Below, in pieces: positions 34,793 to 43,806 of a stretch of 64,000 bases of DNA; the first letter of the stretch is position 1; each line of letters opens with the position of its first letter. A model generated the notes under the pieces. It was not told the origin of the DNA and made no database searches. It was given only the letters and a program-made list of their open reading frames with translations. Source of the DNA: Paenibacillus agilis (GTDB lineage: Bacteria; Bacillota; Bacilli; Paenibacillales; Paenibacillaceae); assembly GCF_007786455.1 (NCBI RefSeq), contig NZ_VNJK01000004.1, forward strand, positions 1-64,000, in the 5' to 3' direction. The position numbers and the translations under genes are program-made.

Positions 34793-35671
34793 ATGATAAA
34801 GAAGAATGCATTATTAGTATTTTCAATTATGTTACTTGCGCTGGTTGGTTCAGCTTGTAGTGTGCTAGGAGTTGGAAGTAAGTCGTTTGCCACCGAACAG
34901 TCTTTTCAAGTCGGCAGCATTAAAGCCATAGAAATTAATAATGAATCTTGGGACATTGAATTCAACAGTACAGATTCCAATCAAATCACGATTACTACAG
35001 AAGGAAAACAAAAAGATGAGAAAACCGATCCAGTCGTTATAAAAGAGGACGGGAATAAAATGATAATTACTCAAGAGAGTAAAAAGGCTGGATTAATAGA
35101 TAACTTTACTTTTGGCAAAGAAGGGACAATCAACATTTCCATTCCTAAACATGGAGTGGAGAAGATCGCCGTGAATAATCAATTTGGAAATATGGAGTGG
35201 AATGATATAGCGATCCCTGCTGTTGATATTTCCACGGAGACGGGTTCAACGTTGATTAAGGGCCTTACAGCAGACATCGGAAAGGTAACATCCGACAACG
35301 GGGCGTTAAGCATAAGAGACAGCTCGATAAGAGAGTTAAAGGTAGCTTCCATTACAGGAGACAACGATTTGACTAATGTGACCAGTTCTAGCATGAAAGT
35401 AACGAGCGCAAATGGATCGGTTTCCATTAAAGAAGCGAAAGAAAGTCAATCCGTCGTTGTGCATACGAAAATAGGAGATATTGCTGTGGCTTATAAGGAT
35501 GCTCCGGCTTCATTAGCTGTCGGTGCTAGCAGTCATTTAGCTGATATAACGGTTCAATTGAAAGGCTTTAAGGAAAGCGTAAATGCGGAACAATCGAAAA
35601 CAGGCGTAATTGGTAAGGGATTGAATAAACTGGAGCTTGTAAGTGAAGCGGGGACAATTGATGTGCGTTAG
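34793..35671 (+). CDS. Lipoprotein with DUF4097-like beta-helical repeat domain
   Basis: This 292-residue protein has a lipoprotein signal with lipobox LVGSAC (Cys22). A long, regular series of short beta strands follows (ISTETGSTLIKGL, VTSDNGALSIRDS, KVTSANGSVSIKE), the stacked pattern of putative auto-transporter adhesin/DUF4097 domains. The start follows tggagaatcg. It lies 79 bases behind the permease gene in the same direction, so it is probably part of that operon. It may act as an outer-face accessory protein for peptide resistance, which is inference. Confidence 0.82.
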   Translation: MIKKNALLVFSIMLLALVGSACSVLGVGSKSFATEQSFQVGSIKAIEINNESWDIEFNSTDSNQITITTEGKQKDEKTDPVVIKEDGNKMIITQESKKAGLIDNFTFGKEGTINISIPKHGVEKIAVNNQFGNMEWNDIAIPAVDISTETGSTLIKGLTADIGKVTSDNGALSIRDSSIRELKVASITGDNDLTNVTSSSMKVTSANGSVSIKEAKESQSVVVHTKIGDIAVAYKDAPASLAVGASSHLADITVQLKGFKESVNAEQSKTGVIGKGLNKLELVSEAGTIDVR

Positions 35672-35787
35672 AGAGTAGGGAGCATTTCATTAAAATAAAA
35701 AATGAAATTCACAAGATTTTGCTTCAAAATTTAAGGATTACGAGAGCTTTTTCGTGGAATTTTATATTGTTTGGTGAAAATTCGGGG

Positions 35788-35815
35788 TTGATAATATTTT
35801 TTGACCTGATATAAT
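35788..35815 (+). promoter_or_regulatory. Promoter of the siderophore uptake operon
   Basis: A -35 box TTGATA and a -10 box TATAAT have 16-base spacing. The Fur box at 35828-35842 lies just behind the expected start of transcription. Confidence 0.7.
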
Positions 35816-35827
35816 TAATTATGAAAT

Positions 35828-35842
35828 TGATAATCATTATCA
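35828..35842 (+). promoter_or_regulatory. Fur box (perfect 7-1-7 inverted repeat)
   Basis: TGATAAT-C-ATTATCA is a perfect 7-1-7 Fur operator. It sits over the start of transcription of an iron-siderophore operon, so the operon should be shut off when iron is plentiful. Confidence 0.93.
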
Positions 35843-35909
35843 TTAATTTTATCAATTCAGTAATTGTGGTTTGTTTATAGAGTTTACATATAAGGGGAGA
35901 GGTAAAGAA

Positions 35910-36920
35910 ATGAAGAAGTTTAAATTCACTGTCTTTATGGCAATTTTGGTTGTAATGTTGGCAGCTTGCTCAAATCCAAGTAATGAAGCTAAAACGGAAA
36001 CTACTGGGAAAGCAAACGATGCTGCTAAACCTGCAACCGTTCAAATCACTGATGCTCATGGAACGATTGATGTTCCTGTAAACCCTAAAACTGTAGTTGC
36101 TTTGGATAATAGAACATTTGAAACTTTAGCTGATTGGAATATTGAGTTGGCGGCTGTTCCAAAGCCTGTAATGCCTGCGGATTCACCTTATGTGACTAAC
36201 GAAAAAGTTAAAGATGTTGGAAATCACCGTGAACCAAATCTTGAAGTTATTGCAGCTGCAAACCCTGATCTTGTCATTGTTGGTCAAAGATTTGCTGGCC
36301 ATTATGAAGATATTAAAAAATTAGTACCAGATGCAGCTGTTATTGATCTGAATGTAGATATTTCTAAGGACGCTGAGAAACCAGGAGAAAACTTGGTAAA
36401 TGGACTTAAAAATTCTACAATTACGTTGGGGAAAATTTTTGATAAAAATGAAGAAGCTAAACAATTGACAGCTGATTTTGATAAAGCTATCGCAGACGCT
36501 AAGGCTGCCTATAATGGAAAAGATAAAGTGATGAGTGTTATCGTTTCTGGTGGAGATATTGGTTATTCAGCTCCTCGTTCTGGACGTGTTTGGGGACCAA
36601 TGTATGAGATTTTTGGATGGACTCCAGCATTAGAAGTTAAAGCTAGTTCTACCGATCACCAAGGTGATGAAATTTCTGTGGAAGCAATTGCACAAAGTAA
36701 TCCTGATTGGATTTTCGTACTAGATCGTGATGCTGCAGTTTCTGGCGAAACGAATAAAGTTCCTGCTCAGGATGTAATTGATAAATCACCGGCACTTCAA
36801 AAAACAACGGCTGTTTCTAAAGGAAATATTGTTTATGCACCAGCTGACACTTATGTAAATGAATCCATCCAAACTTACTTGGAATTGTTCAAAAACATTG
36901 CAAACACATTAGCTAAGTAG
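35910..36920 (+). CDS. Siderophore ABC transporter substrate-binding lipoprotein (YclQ/FatB type)
   Basis: This 336-residue lipoprotein has lipobox MLAAC (Cys20), then a two-lobed periplasmic-binding domain of the FecB/BtuF class. ANPDLVIVGQRF lies near residue 120 and QSNPDWIFVLDRDAAV near residue 270. It resembles YclQ/FatB proteins, which bind catecholate siderophores such as petrobactin. I chose the ATG at 35910 behind aggggagaggtaaaga. It is the first gene of a four-gene operon under a Fur box. The AT-rich codon use differs from the genes around the block. Confidence 0.9.
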   Translation: MKKFKFTVFMAILVVMLAACSNPSNEAKTETTGKANDAAKPATVQITDAHGTIDVPVNPKTVVALDNRTFETLADWNIELAAVPKPVMPADSPYVTNEKVKDVGNHREPNLEVIAAANPDLVIVGQRFAGHYEDIKKLVPDAAVIDLNVDISKDAEKPGENLVNGLKNSTITLGKIFDKNEEAKQLTADFDKAIADAKAAYNGKDKVMSVIVSGGDIGYSAPRSGRVWGPMYEIFGWTPALEVKASSTDHQGDEISVEAIAQSNPDWIFVLDRDAAVSGETNKVPAQDVIDKSPALQKTTAVSKGNIVYAPADTYVNESIQTYLELFKNIANTLAK

Positions 36921-36939
36921 TGTAAAGGAGCATAACATA

Positions 36940-37950
36940 GTGCCGAACAATATTAGAACTGGGGTTGAGATTAATTCTCAACCCCAGTTTTATAACCACA
37001 ATAAAATATGGACAAAACCTTTTATACTAGCAATTATCGTTGTTATTATTTTAGGGGTTATATCACTGTTTACGGGAGTTTATGATATACGTGGACAAGC
37101 AGATGGATGGGATATGTTTTTCATAACTCGTGTTCCCAGAACAGCTGCATTAATGCTTACTGGTGCTGCTATGGCAATGGCAGGACTCGTCATGCAACTT
37201 ATTACACAGAATCGTTTAGTTGAACCTACCACAACGGGAACTATTGAATGGGCGGGTTTAGGACTCCTTACGGTTTATTTATTATTTCCAGCCCCAAGTT
37301 TAGTTCTAAGAATGACTGGTGCAATCCTTTTTTCTTTCATAGGAACTATGATTTTCTTTTTATTTTTAAGAAGAGTTAAGCTTCGCTCGTCTTTAATTGT
37401 CCCGATCATTGGGCTGATGCTTGGAGCAGTCATTTCTGCAGTTTCCACTTTTCTGGGACTTCTGTTTCAAAAGACGCAAAGTATTGAAAGTTGGTTTGTA
37501 GGCTCTTTTGCGTCTGTTCAAATTGGAAGATATGAATATTTGTGGCTAATCGTTATCGTTACGATTCTCATCTTTATTTTTGCTAATAGATTGACTTTGG
37601 CTGGACTAGGAGAAGATGTAGCAACAAGTCTTGGCGTAAATTATAGTAGGCTTATTCTTTTTGCTACGGGTCTTATTTCTTTTGCAGTTGGTATTGTTGC
37701 AGCTGTTATTGGTAACTTACCTTTCTTAGGTTTAATTGTTCCTAATATTGTTTCCATGTTTAGGGGAGATGATCTTAGAAGTAACTTGCCTTGGGTATGT
37801 GTGATAGGCATGGGGACGATAACTTTCTGTGACATCATTTCTCGAACCATTATAATGCCTTTTGAACTACCTGTCTCTTTAATACTTGGAACATTAGGCT
37901 CAGTCGTATTTATTGCTATTTTATTGAGACAAAGAAAACTAGGGGGCTAA
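36940..37950 (+). CDS. Siderophore ABC transporter permease (FecCD family, YclN/FatD type)
   Basis: This 336-residue permease has about nine helices, with the FecCD segments RVPRTAALMLTGAAMAMAG near 65-83 and GNLPFLGLIVPNIVSM near 255-270. The GTG start at 36940 lies nine bases behind aaaggag. An N-terminal hydrophilic stretch of about 28 residues precedes the first helix. Codons 6-17 of it form a 14-bp perfect hairpin with a T-rich tail, a terminator-like element inside the frame. No later start codon is available before the first helix, so the long start appears real. Confidence 0.9.
   Translation: MPNNIRTGVEINSQPQFYNHNKIWTKPFILAIIVVIILGVISLFTGVYDIRGQADGWDMFFITRVPRTAALMLTGAAMAMAGLVMQLITQNRLVEPTTTGTIEWAGLGLLTVYLLFPAPSLVLRMTGAILFSFIGTMIFFLFLRRVKLRSSLIVPIIGLMLGAVISAVSTFLGLLFQKTQSIESWFVGSFASVQIGRYEYLWLIVIVTILIFIFANRLTLAGLGEDVATSLGVNYSRLILFATGLISFAVGIVAAVIGNLPFLGLIVPNIVSMFRGDDLRSNLPWVCVIGMGTITFCDIISRTIIMPFELPVSLILGTLGSVVFIAILLRQRKLGG
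36957..36994 (+). terminator. Terminator-like hairpin inside the start of the permease gene
   Basis: A perfect 14-bp stem (aactggggttgaga with tctcaaccccagtt) with loop ttaat is followed by tttataa. It lies within the first 20 codons of the permease gene, behind the binding-protein gene. It may reduce expression of the downstream genes relative to the binding protein. Confidence 0.75.
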
Positions 37951-37951
37951 G

Positions 37952-39016
37952 ATGAACGCATTGGAATATAGAAAAAAAGAAAATGTTGAAATCTATTCTA
38001 GCCTTCATAATGAAAATAGATTAGCTGGAGCTTTTCGTTCTAAGAAAGAGGAAAGACGTTATTGGATTTTGCTAACTACATTAATTGTTTTGGGCATTCT
38101 TTCTTCATACGGACTTTTAGTTTATAACAATCCGGTTCCAATAGATTCACCTTCTTTTATTCCAGTTGTTATGAGAAGGATAGAAGCTCTTATTGCAATG
38201 GTTATTGCTGCAATTTGTCAGAGCTTGGCGACAGTGGCTTTCCAATCGATTACGAATAATCGAATTATAACTCCCTCACTTTTAGGGTTTGAATCACTGT
38301 ACTCAACCATTCATACAAGTACAATATTTTTCTTTGGCGCCGGTGCATTGATCAATTTTACTGGCATTGGATCATTTCTATTTCAAGTCGTTCTTATGGT
38401 TTTGATGAGCTTGATTCTTTACGGATGGTTGCTTTCTGGAAAGTATGGTAACTTACAACTCATGCTTTTGATTGGCATTATTATTGGCACTGGATTGAAC
38501 TCTGTATCAACGTTTATGAGAAGACTTCTTGCACCGTCGGAGTTTGATCTTTTACAGGCAAGATTATTTGGTTCTGTCAATAATGCAGATGCTGATTATT
38601 TTCCTATTGTAATTCCAATTGTAATCGTTGTGGCATTGTTGCTCTTTGCTTATTCTAAGAAATTAAATGTATTGTCACTTGGCAAAGATGCCGCTACTAC
38701 TTTTGGAGTTAAACATCAATCTAGTATCATTTATGCGCTTATATTAGTTTCTGTGTTGATGTCAATTTCAACGGCTTTAATTGGACCACTTACTTTCTAT
38801 GGATTTTTAGTAGCAACATTGAGTTATCAAGCGGCGCCAACGTATGACCATAGATATGTGTTTCCAATGGCTCTTGCGATAGGATTTTTGATATTAACGA
38901 GTGCATATTTCCTTATGTATCATGTATTTAATGCTCAAGGTGTAGTTTCAGTTATTATCGAGCTGTTCGGTGGAATTTTATTCTTATCTGTAATTTTAAG
39001 GAAGAGGGCTCTATGA
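37952..39016 (+). CDS. Siderophore ABC transporter permease (FecCD family, YclO/FatC type)
   Basis: This 354-residue second permease has a charged N-terminus of about 40 residues and then nine or so helices. Conserved FecCD elements include RRIEALIAMVIAAICQSLA near 75 and LIGPLTFYGFLVATLSY near 270. It starts one base behind the preceding permease and ends in a 4-base overlap with the ATPase gene. The two permeases should form a heterodimer, as in the YclNO pair. Confidence 0.92.
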   Translation: MNALEYRKKENVEIYSSLHNENRLAGAFRSKKEERRYWILLTTLIVLGILSSYGLLVYNNPVPIDSPSFIPVVMRRIEALIAMVIAAICQSLATVAFQSITNNRIITPSLLGFESLYSTIHTSTIFFFGAGALINFTGIGSFLFQVVLMVLMSLILYGWLLSGKYGNLQLMLLIGIIIGTGLNSVSTFMRRLLAPSEFDLLQARLFGSVNNADADYFPIVIPIVIVVALLLFAYSKKLNVLSLGKDAATTFGVKHQSSIIYALILVSVLMSISTALIGPLTFYGFLVATLSYQAAPTYDHRYVFPMALAIGFLILTSAYFLMYHVFNAQGVVSVIIELFGGILFLSVILRKRAL

Positions 39017-39765
39017 TAAAAATTAATAATGTTAGAAAGTCTTATACGGATACGGTTAAAATAGGGCCTTTGGATATTGAAATACCAAAAGCTGGATTCA
39101 CTTCTTTGATTGGACCCAACGGTGCTGGAAAGTCTACGACACTTTTGATGATTGGCAGACTTTTGGAAATGGATGAAGGTCAAATTATGGTGGCCAACAT
39201 GGATGTTACCAAATCTAAATCCAATGACTTAGCCAAAATCGTCACTATTTTGCGACAAGAAAATCATTTTGTAACGAGGCTTACTGTCAGACAACTAGCT
39301 GGATTTGGACGTTTTCCTCATTCAAAGGGAAGGTTGACGAAAGAGGATGAGGCTATTATTTCGAAATATATCGATTTTTTAGACTTGACTGATCTAGAAA
39401 ATAGATATTTAGATGAGCTTTCAGGTGGTCAAAGGCAAAGGGCATATGTTGCAATGGTTTTGTGCCAAGAGACGGAATATGTACTTTTGGACGAGCCGCT
39501 GAACAATCTTGATATTGCTCGTTCGGTTCAAATGATGGAGCATTTGAGACATGCTGCTAATGAGTTTGGAAGAACTATTTTGACAGTTATGCATGATATC
39601 AATTTTGCAGCCAAATATTCGGATCGAATTTGTGCGATGAAGGATGGACAAATTGCAGCCTTTGGAACAGTGGAAGAGATTATGAAGCCAGAAATATTGA
39701 CAGATATTTTTGAAACGAAAATAGAAATTCTCGATGGTCCTTATGGTCCAATAGCGATTTATTAG
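39013..39765 (+). CDS. Siderophore ABC transporter ATPase (YclP type)
   Basis: This 250-residue ATPase has Walker A GPNGAGKST (34-42), signature LSGGQRQRAYVAM, Walker B VLLDEPLNNLDIA and switch VMHDINFAAKY. It belongs to the iron-siderophore ATPases (FecE/YclP class). It overlaps the permease gene by four bases and is the last gene before a bidirectional terminator. Confidence 0.95.
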   Translation: MIKINNVRKSYTDTVKIGPLDIEIPKAGFTSLIGPNGAGKSTTLLMIGRLLEMDEGQIMVANMDVTKSKSNDLAKIVTILRQENHFVTRLTVRQLAGFGRFPHSKGRLTKEDEAIISKYIDFLDLTDLENRYLDELSGGQRQRAYVAMVLCQETEYVLLDEPLNNLDIARSVQMMEHLRHAANEFGRTILTVMHDINFAAKYSDRICAMKDGQIAAFGTVEEIMKPEILTDIFETKIEILDGPYGPIAIY

Positions 39766-39794
39766 CTTCATAAATAGAAGATAAGTTTCTTGCT

Positions 39795-39850
39795 AAAGAG
39801 CCCCTAAGGCGTTTGAAGGATTTTTTGCTCAAACGTCTTAGGGGCTCTTT
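39795..39850 (+). terminator. Bidirectional terminator between the siderophore operon and the sfp-like gene
   Basis: The stem aagagcccctaaggcgtttga pairs with tcaaacgtcttaggggctctt in about 20 pairs, with A-rich and T-rich flanks. Only the two arms are read as paired; the loop is T-rich. Confidence 0.92.
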
Positions 39851-39883
39851 ACATATTACACACACGTAAATGGAGCTACTATT

Positions 39884-40594
39884 TTACAACTTACATAAAG
39901 TTACTTTATGTATAAACTCCTCACACAGTTCAGCGGCATCACGCTTAATCGGTTCATCTGCTAAATGATTATGCCCTGCACAAACAGCCGACTTATACTG
40001 CGAGTCTAACTGATATTGTTTCACATACCAAGGAGTAGGATCAGTGTCGGAATGAAAAGTGAATTGCCCGTCGGCACGCTTAAATGAAAATGAATTTAGA
40101 GGAATGGATAGTCCTTTTCCGACTGCTTTAATATAGCTCTCCTTTAATGTCCATAAGTCAAAGAAATAGGACTGACGTTCATGTTCAGGCAAAGCAAACA
40201 AATTGTGCACTTCCTCTTTTGAAAAAAAACGTTCTGCTATAGCAAGGTCAATGGGCTGAATATGTTCCACATCAACACCAACTTCTGTTTCATCTATTGC
40301 GCAAACAACCCAATCTCCTGAATGAGAAACATTGTATGAAAATGATGAAGTGTCTCGTAAAAATGGCTTGCCGTATGTATTGGTATCAAAATGCAATTGC
40401 TCATGGGATCGTCCGGTTCTGGACATCGCATAAAGACGAACCGTTACTTCGCCAATAAGAGCTCTAAGCTGATCAGGTTTGCGCATGTAGCGTGATATTT
40501 TTTGCTGCTTATCTGCCGGTAGAAGTTGTAGTGACTGCTCGAACCATTTGTCGTCCATATTAGAAAAAGAGGTTACTGCGATAATTTCTTGCAT
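39884..40594 (-). CDS. 4'-phosphopantetheinyl transferase, Sfp type
   Basis: This 236-residue enzyme transfers phosphopantetheine from coenzyme A to carrier proteins, activating non-ribosomal peptide, polyketide or siderophore synthases. Its motifs are GVDVEHIQP near residue 107 and WTLKESYIKAVGKGL near 152-166, the Mg-binding and catalytic signature of the Sfp group. The start follows gggggatcaaatca. It is convergent with a siderophore uptake operon; no synthase is in the window. A shared role in siderophore biology is possible but unproven. Confidence 0.92.
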   Translation of the reverse strand: MQEIIAVTSFSNMDDKWFEQSLQLLPADKQQKISRYMRKPDQLRALIGEVTVRLYAMSRTGRSHEQLHFDTNTYGKPFLRDTSSFSYNVSHSGDWVVCAIDETEVGVDVEHIQPIDLAIAERFFSKEEVHNLFALPEHERQSYFFDLWTLKESYIKAVGKGLSIPLNSFSFKRADGQFTFHSDTDPTPWYVKQYQLDSQYKSAVCAGHNHLADEPIKRDAAELCEEFIHKVTLCKL

Positions 40595-40765
40595 TGATTT
40601 GATCCCCCAGTAACATGTGGTTGTATAACGTATTTATTCATTATATATCATGACATGGTGCAGGGAGGTAGAAAAAAAGAATATTGGATGTGCATAAAAA
40701 AAGACATGTGAGGCACGATATAAAGGATGCCATTTCCAATCTATGATTGAAAAGGAGAGTGCCCT

Positions 40766-41128
40766 ATGACACATACCAATACGTATCAAATCGAACAGCT
40801 CGCGCAGCAATTAATTCAGCAAACAAATGCAGCAACGCAAAAATATCAACAATTGCTGCAGCAGGAGCAGCAGAACGCTGCACGCTTGCAGGAGCTTGCA
40901 AAAATTGAACAGCATGCGGCTAATGTGATTCAAACTGCGCTTCAAGGTCATCAAACCGCGATACAGCAGCTGCAGCAAATTATTCATCTTGCGCATCAAG
41001 CACATGCGGCGTCGAGTAGTTACCCTTCAACAGGGTTGGTTGCACATGTACAACCTCAAGTAAACTATATACATCATGTACCGAATGTAAATTCCAATGA
41101 CCATACATCTGGTTATAGAGGATATTAA
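40766..41128 (+). CDS. Gln/Ala-rich coiled-coil small protein
   Basis: This 120-residue protein was not recognised. Residues 7-82 are heptad-like and very rich in Gln, Ala and His (for example QQLIQQTNAATQKYQQLLQQ), consistent with a long coiled coil. The tail is Pro/His/Asn-rich. The start follows tgaaaaggagagtgccct. The neighbour downstream is yunB, a sporulation gene, and small Gln-rich proteins of this look are often spore-associated, but the sequence does not prove that. Confidence 0.65.
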   Translation: MTHTNTYQIEQLAQQLIQQTNAATQKYQQLLQQEQQNAARLQELAKIEQHAANVIQTALQGHQTAIQQLQQIIHLAHQAHAASSSYPSTGLVAHVQPQVNYIHHVPNVNSNDHTSGYRGY

Positions 41129-41301
41129 TTCGGACATGATGTGAAACCATATCTCGTATTGGCAGGGACAGCACGCCTGATTAGAGTCTGTATCGTTAGT
41201 GATCCAGATGAAGTCAGTGAGGGCTGTCTTCTTTTTTGCTTAATTTGCGCATACATTGGAACATTACAAGTGCCCAAGCTTGCGCGAAAAGGGGGAACGA
41301 A

Positions 41302-42384
41302 ATGGGCTGGGGAAGACGATCGTGGTTACAGCGTATACTTGAGAGTTTGTCGATGAAACGGCATCGTCGTTGGGGACGAAATACATTGTTTACAAAGCCT
41401 GGTGTACATAGCCAATGGAATGAGAAGCGATGGAAAGGGACGAAACGCTGGTCATCAAGATCTTCGTCGTCAAGTAATGAGTTAAGCCGTGAAGCAGCCG
41501 TCTCTGATTATTCTCCTTCTTCTGCGAGGTCAATGCGCTTTCCAGGAGCTGGTTGGAAAAGTGGGCCTCCCAAACCAAAACGCAGAAGAAGAGCTTGGTT
41601 TATCGCATTTATTATTTTTGTGCTGCTAAGTGTTCAATTGTTTCTTTATGTGGATAAGCATGTTCGCGGGCCTGTTATGCATTTGGCCAAAATCCGTATT
41701 AAACAAATGGCAACGCAAGCGATCAATAAAGCGATAAGTGATCAAGTAGCGCAAGGAAGGAAATTGGATAAACTCATTGAGTGGAAGACGGATAATCGCG
41801 GTAAAGTAACGAGTTTTATTTTAAATTATAATGAGCATATGCGGATTACTTCGGAGACGGCTAATATTGTTCAAAATGCACTTCGTTCCACAGAAGAGTT
41901 CCATGACCATATTCCACTCGGTCAAGCATTAGGCAGTGCATTGATCGCATCTTTTGGTCCGCGCATCCCTGTAAAGATGGAGCCGCAAGGCGCTGTGAAG
42001 GTTGAATTGGATACAAGGCCGATGGAAGTCGGCATTAATATGGTGCTTGTTGAAGTGTATATTAAAGTGGTGGAAGAGGTAGCGATTGTTATTCCATTTG
42101 ATATGGAGCCTGAGGTTGTAGAAACGGAAATACCTATTTCCTATATGCTCGTTGTAGGCGATGTGCCGATGTATTACTATGACGGCAAAGGAAAGCCGGT
42201 CGGTACAAACTCAGACCAAGCTCCAGCGCTGTCATTGCCTGCTCAGCCACCTGTTACTCCTGAACAAAGCAGAGGGATCACCGTATCACCAGATGCGACA
42301 TTGCCATCTAGTGGTTCCATTCGGGGGAACGGAAACGATTCATCTTCAGGAACAAGTGAAGGAGTTTCAACAGGCGAAGGTTAA
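41302..42384 (+). CDS. yunB: Sporulation protein YunB
   Basis: This protein of about 360 residues has a long basic, Ser-rich N-terminal extension (about 1-95). One transmembrane helix (about 98-118, WFIAFIIFVLLSVQLFLYV) and the YunB domain follow (about 120-300: IRIKQMATQAINKAI, SALIASFGPRIPVKMEPQG). The C-terminus is Pro/Ser/Gly-rich. The family is sigma-E controlled and needed for normal sporulation in Bacillus. The start at 41302 follows aaaagggggaacgaa. It stands beside lytH, as in B. subtilis. Confidence 0.88.
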   Translation: MGWGRRSWLQRILESLSMKRHRRWGRNTLFTKPGVHSQWNEKRWKGTKRWSSRSSSSSNELSREAAVSDYSPSSARSMRFPGAGWKSGPPKPKRRRRAWFIAFIIFVLLSVQLFLYVDKHVRGPVMHLAKIRIKQMATQAINKAISDQVAQGRKLDKLIEWKTDNRGKVTSFILNYNEHMRITSETANIVQNALRSTEEFHDHIPLGQALGSALIASFGPRIPVKMEPQGAVKVELDTRPMEVGINMVLVEVYIKVVEEVAIVIPFDMEPEVVETEIPISYMLVVGDVPMYYYDGKGKPVGTNSDQAPALSLPAQPPVTPEQSRGITVSPDATLPSSGSIRGNGNDSSSGTSEGVSTGEG

Positions 42385-42445
42385 TAATGTGATAGCTTTA
42401 CGTGAGGATTGTACAAATGAACGAACGGGCATAGGCTGCCAAGTC

Positions 42446-42494
42446 AAAAGGTCGAGTTGTAGGATTCAAATAAGAATCTTAACTCGACCTTTTT
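42446..42494 (+). terminator. Bidirectional terminator between yunB and lytH
   Basis: The stem aaaaggtcgagtt pairs with aactcgacctttt, and inside it ggattc pairs with gaatct-type sequence. T-runs occur on both strands. Confidence 0.92.
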
Positions 42495-42552
42495 GTGACT
42501 GACATGCACAGGAGCAATTTCTAAATGATCTTCTATTTCCTTCTTCCTTGAA

Positions 42553-43602
42553 TTATGAAGATTTTTTCTCCTTACGAAGCTTACGCTTGTCCATAGACTC
42601 CCATTGCTTTAGTGATGGATACGGATCAAAGGCGTACTCAATCAGACCGCGATCACGATAGATGCCAAAATGAAGATGGGGAGGAAACTTGCCCTGTGTC
42701 CCGGGTTTGCCGTAACCTGAGCTGCCTACCCAGCCAATGACTTGGCCAGGCGAGACGATGTCCCCTTCTTTCAAGTCTTTCTGAAACCCGGACAGATGAG
42801 CGTAGTAGTGATACAGGTTATCCGTATCTCTAATGCCAATGCGCCATCCGCCGTAGCGGTTCCAGCCTTTAATTTCTACAACTCCATAACATGTACTTCG
42901 GACGGGCACACCATGTCTGGCAAAAATATCGGTTCCTTCGTGGACACGAAATCCGCCATAATGGCGCCCCATTCCCCATGTGCTTCGATAGGAATATATC
43001 GATTGCACTGGCAGCGGGAAAGCGCGATCTTTTAAATTCAGCTGATCAAATCGCTCATAAATTTTAGCAAACTGCCTGATGCGTTGGACGGCTCTTGAAT
43101 TTTGATAGTAATTCCACAAGCCATTAGCGAAGTCTTCTTCCTGTACGCCATAAGATCCTATAAAGTTGGCGACGCTGTAGAGCAAATCAAAATCATTATT
43201 CCGTTCGGCCCGATTATCCCCGGAACCGTCTCGTCCAATACCTTTGAATAAAAGTATCGACTTCGGGTTGTTGTCACTCATATCGGGATTGAGCATGCCT
43301 GCCCATTGGGGAGGCTCGACTACAATGCTAACGACGGGAGCGGAACGTTCTCGCTTCTTCGGATTCGCGATTGTTATCGTCCGTTCATACTGATCGATAG
43401 CTGCTAAACGATACCAAGGAATACCTGTAACAGCGCTCATTTTATCGTATAGGATGCGTCGTTCAGCATCATCATTTTCAGTTTTTTTACCTTCAGTTGC
43501 TGAGGGAGCGGGCTTACTATAGGCCGCCGTTGAACGAATGAATGACCCGCAACCTATAGCGGCAATCAGTACGAATACCAATAGGACAAAGGGACGTGGC
43601 AA
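42553..43602 (-). CDS. lytH: LytH-type M23 peptidase (L-Ala-D-Glu endopeptidase, sporulation)
   Basis: This 349-residue protein has an N-terminal signal or anchor (FVLLVFVLIAAIGCGSFI) and a C-terminal M23 domain with zinc ligands in HEGTDIF and HLHFG. Additional conserved HYYAHL is present. In B. subtilis LytH (YunA) trims spore cortex peptide side chains. The start codon is TTG, eight bases behind aggagg. The order yunB, lytH, lipA, yutD is the same as in Bacillus, which supports the assignment. Confidence 0.88.
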   Translation of the reverse strand: MPRPFVLLVFVLIAAIGCGSFIRSTAAYSKPAPSATEGKKTENDDAERRILYDKMSAVTGIPWYRLAAIDQYERTITIANPKKRERSAPVVSIVVEPPQWAGMLNPDMSDNNPKSILLFKGIGRDGSGDNRAERNNDFDLLYSVANFIGSYGVQEEDFANGLWNYYQNSRAVQRIRQFAKIYERFDQLNLKDRAFPLPVQSIYSYRSTWGMGRHYGGFRVHEGTDIFARHGVPVRSTCYGVVEIKGWNRYGGWRIGIRDTDNLYHYYAHLSGFQKDLKEGDIVSPGQVIGWVGSSGYGKPGTQGKFPPHLHFGIYRDRGLIEYAFDPYPSLKQWESMDKRKLRKEKKSS

Positions 43603-43806
43603 TGGGGATACCTCCTAACCATAGCTGCATGTAACCAGAATGTTCACTATATGTAGCATGTGCCACAATCGATTTCTTATGCTGTCAAATTGACTTAAAT
43701 CTTAATGAATTCCGTGCAGGCAAAGGTATGGATTTTTAACCATTCATGTTATAATACTGAATTAGGTCAAGGACAAGCGAACCGAGAAAGAAGGTAGTAG
43801 AACTTC

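Noticed and set aside
41141-41356. A 71-codon frame before yunB
   Set aside because: It overlaps the start of yunB in another frame and shows no start signal or protein-like content.
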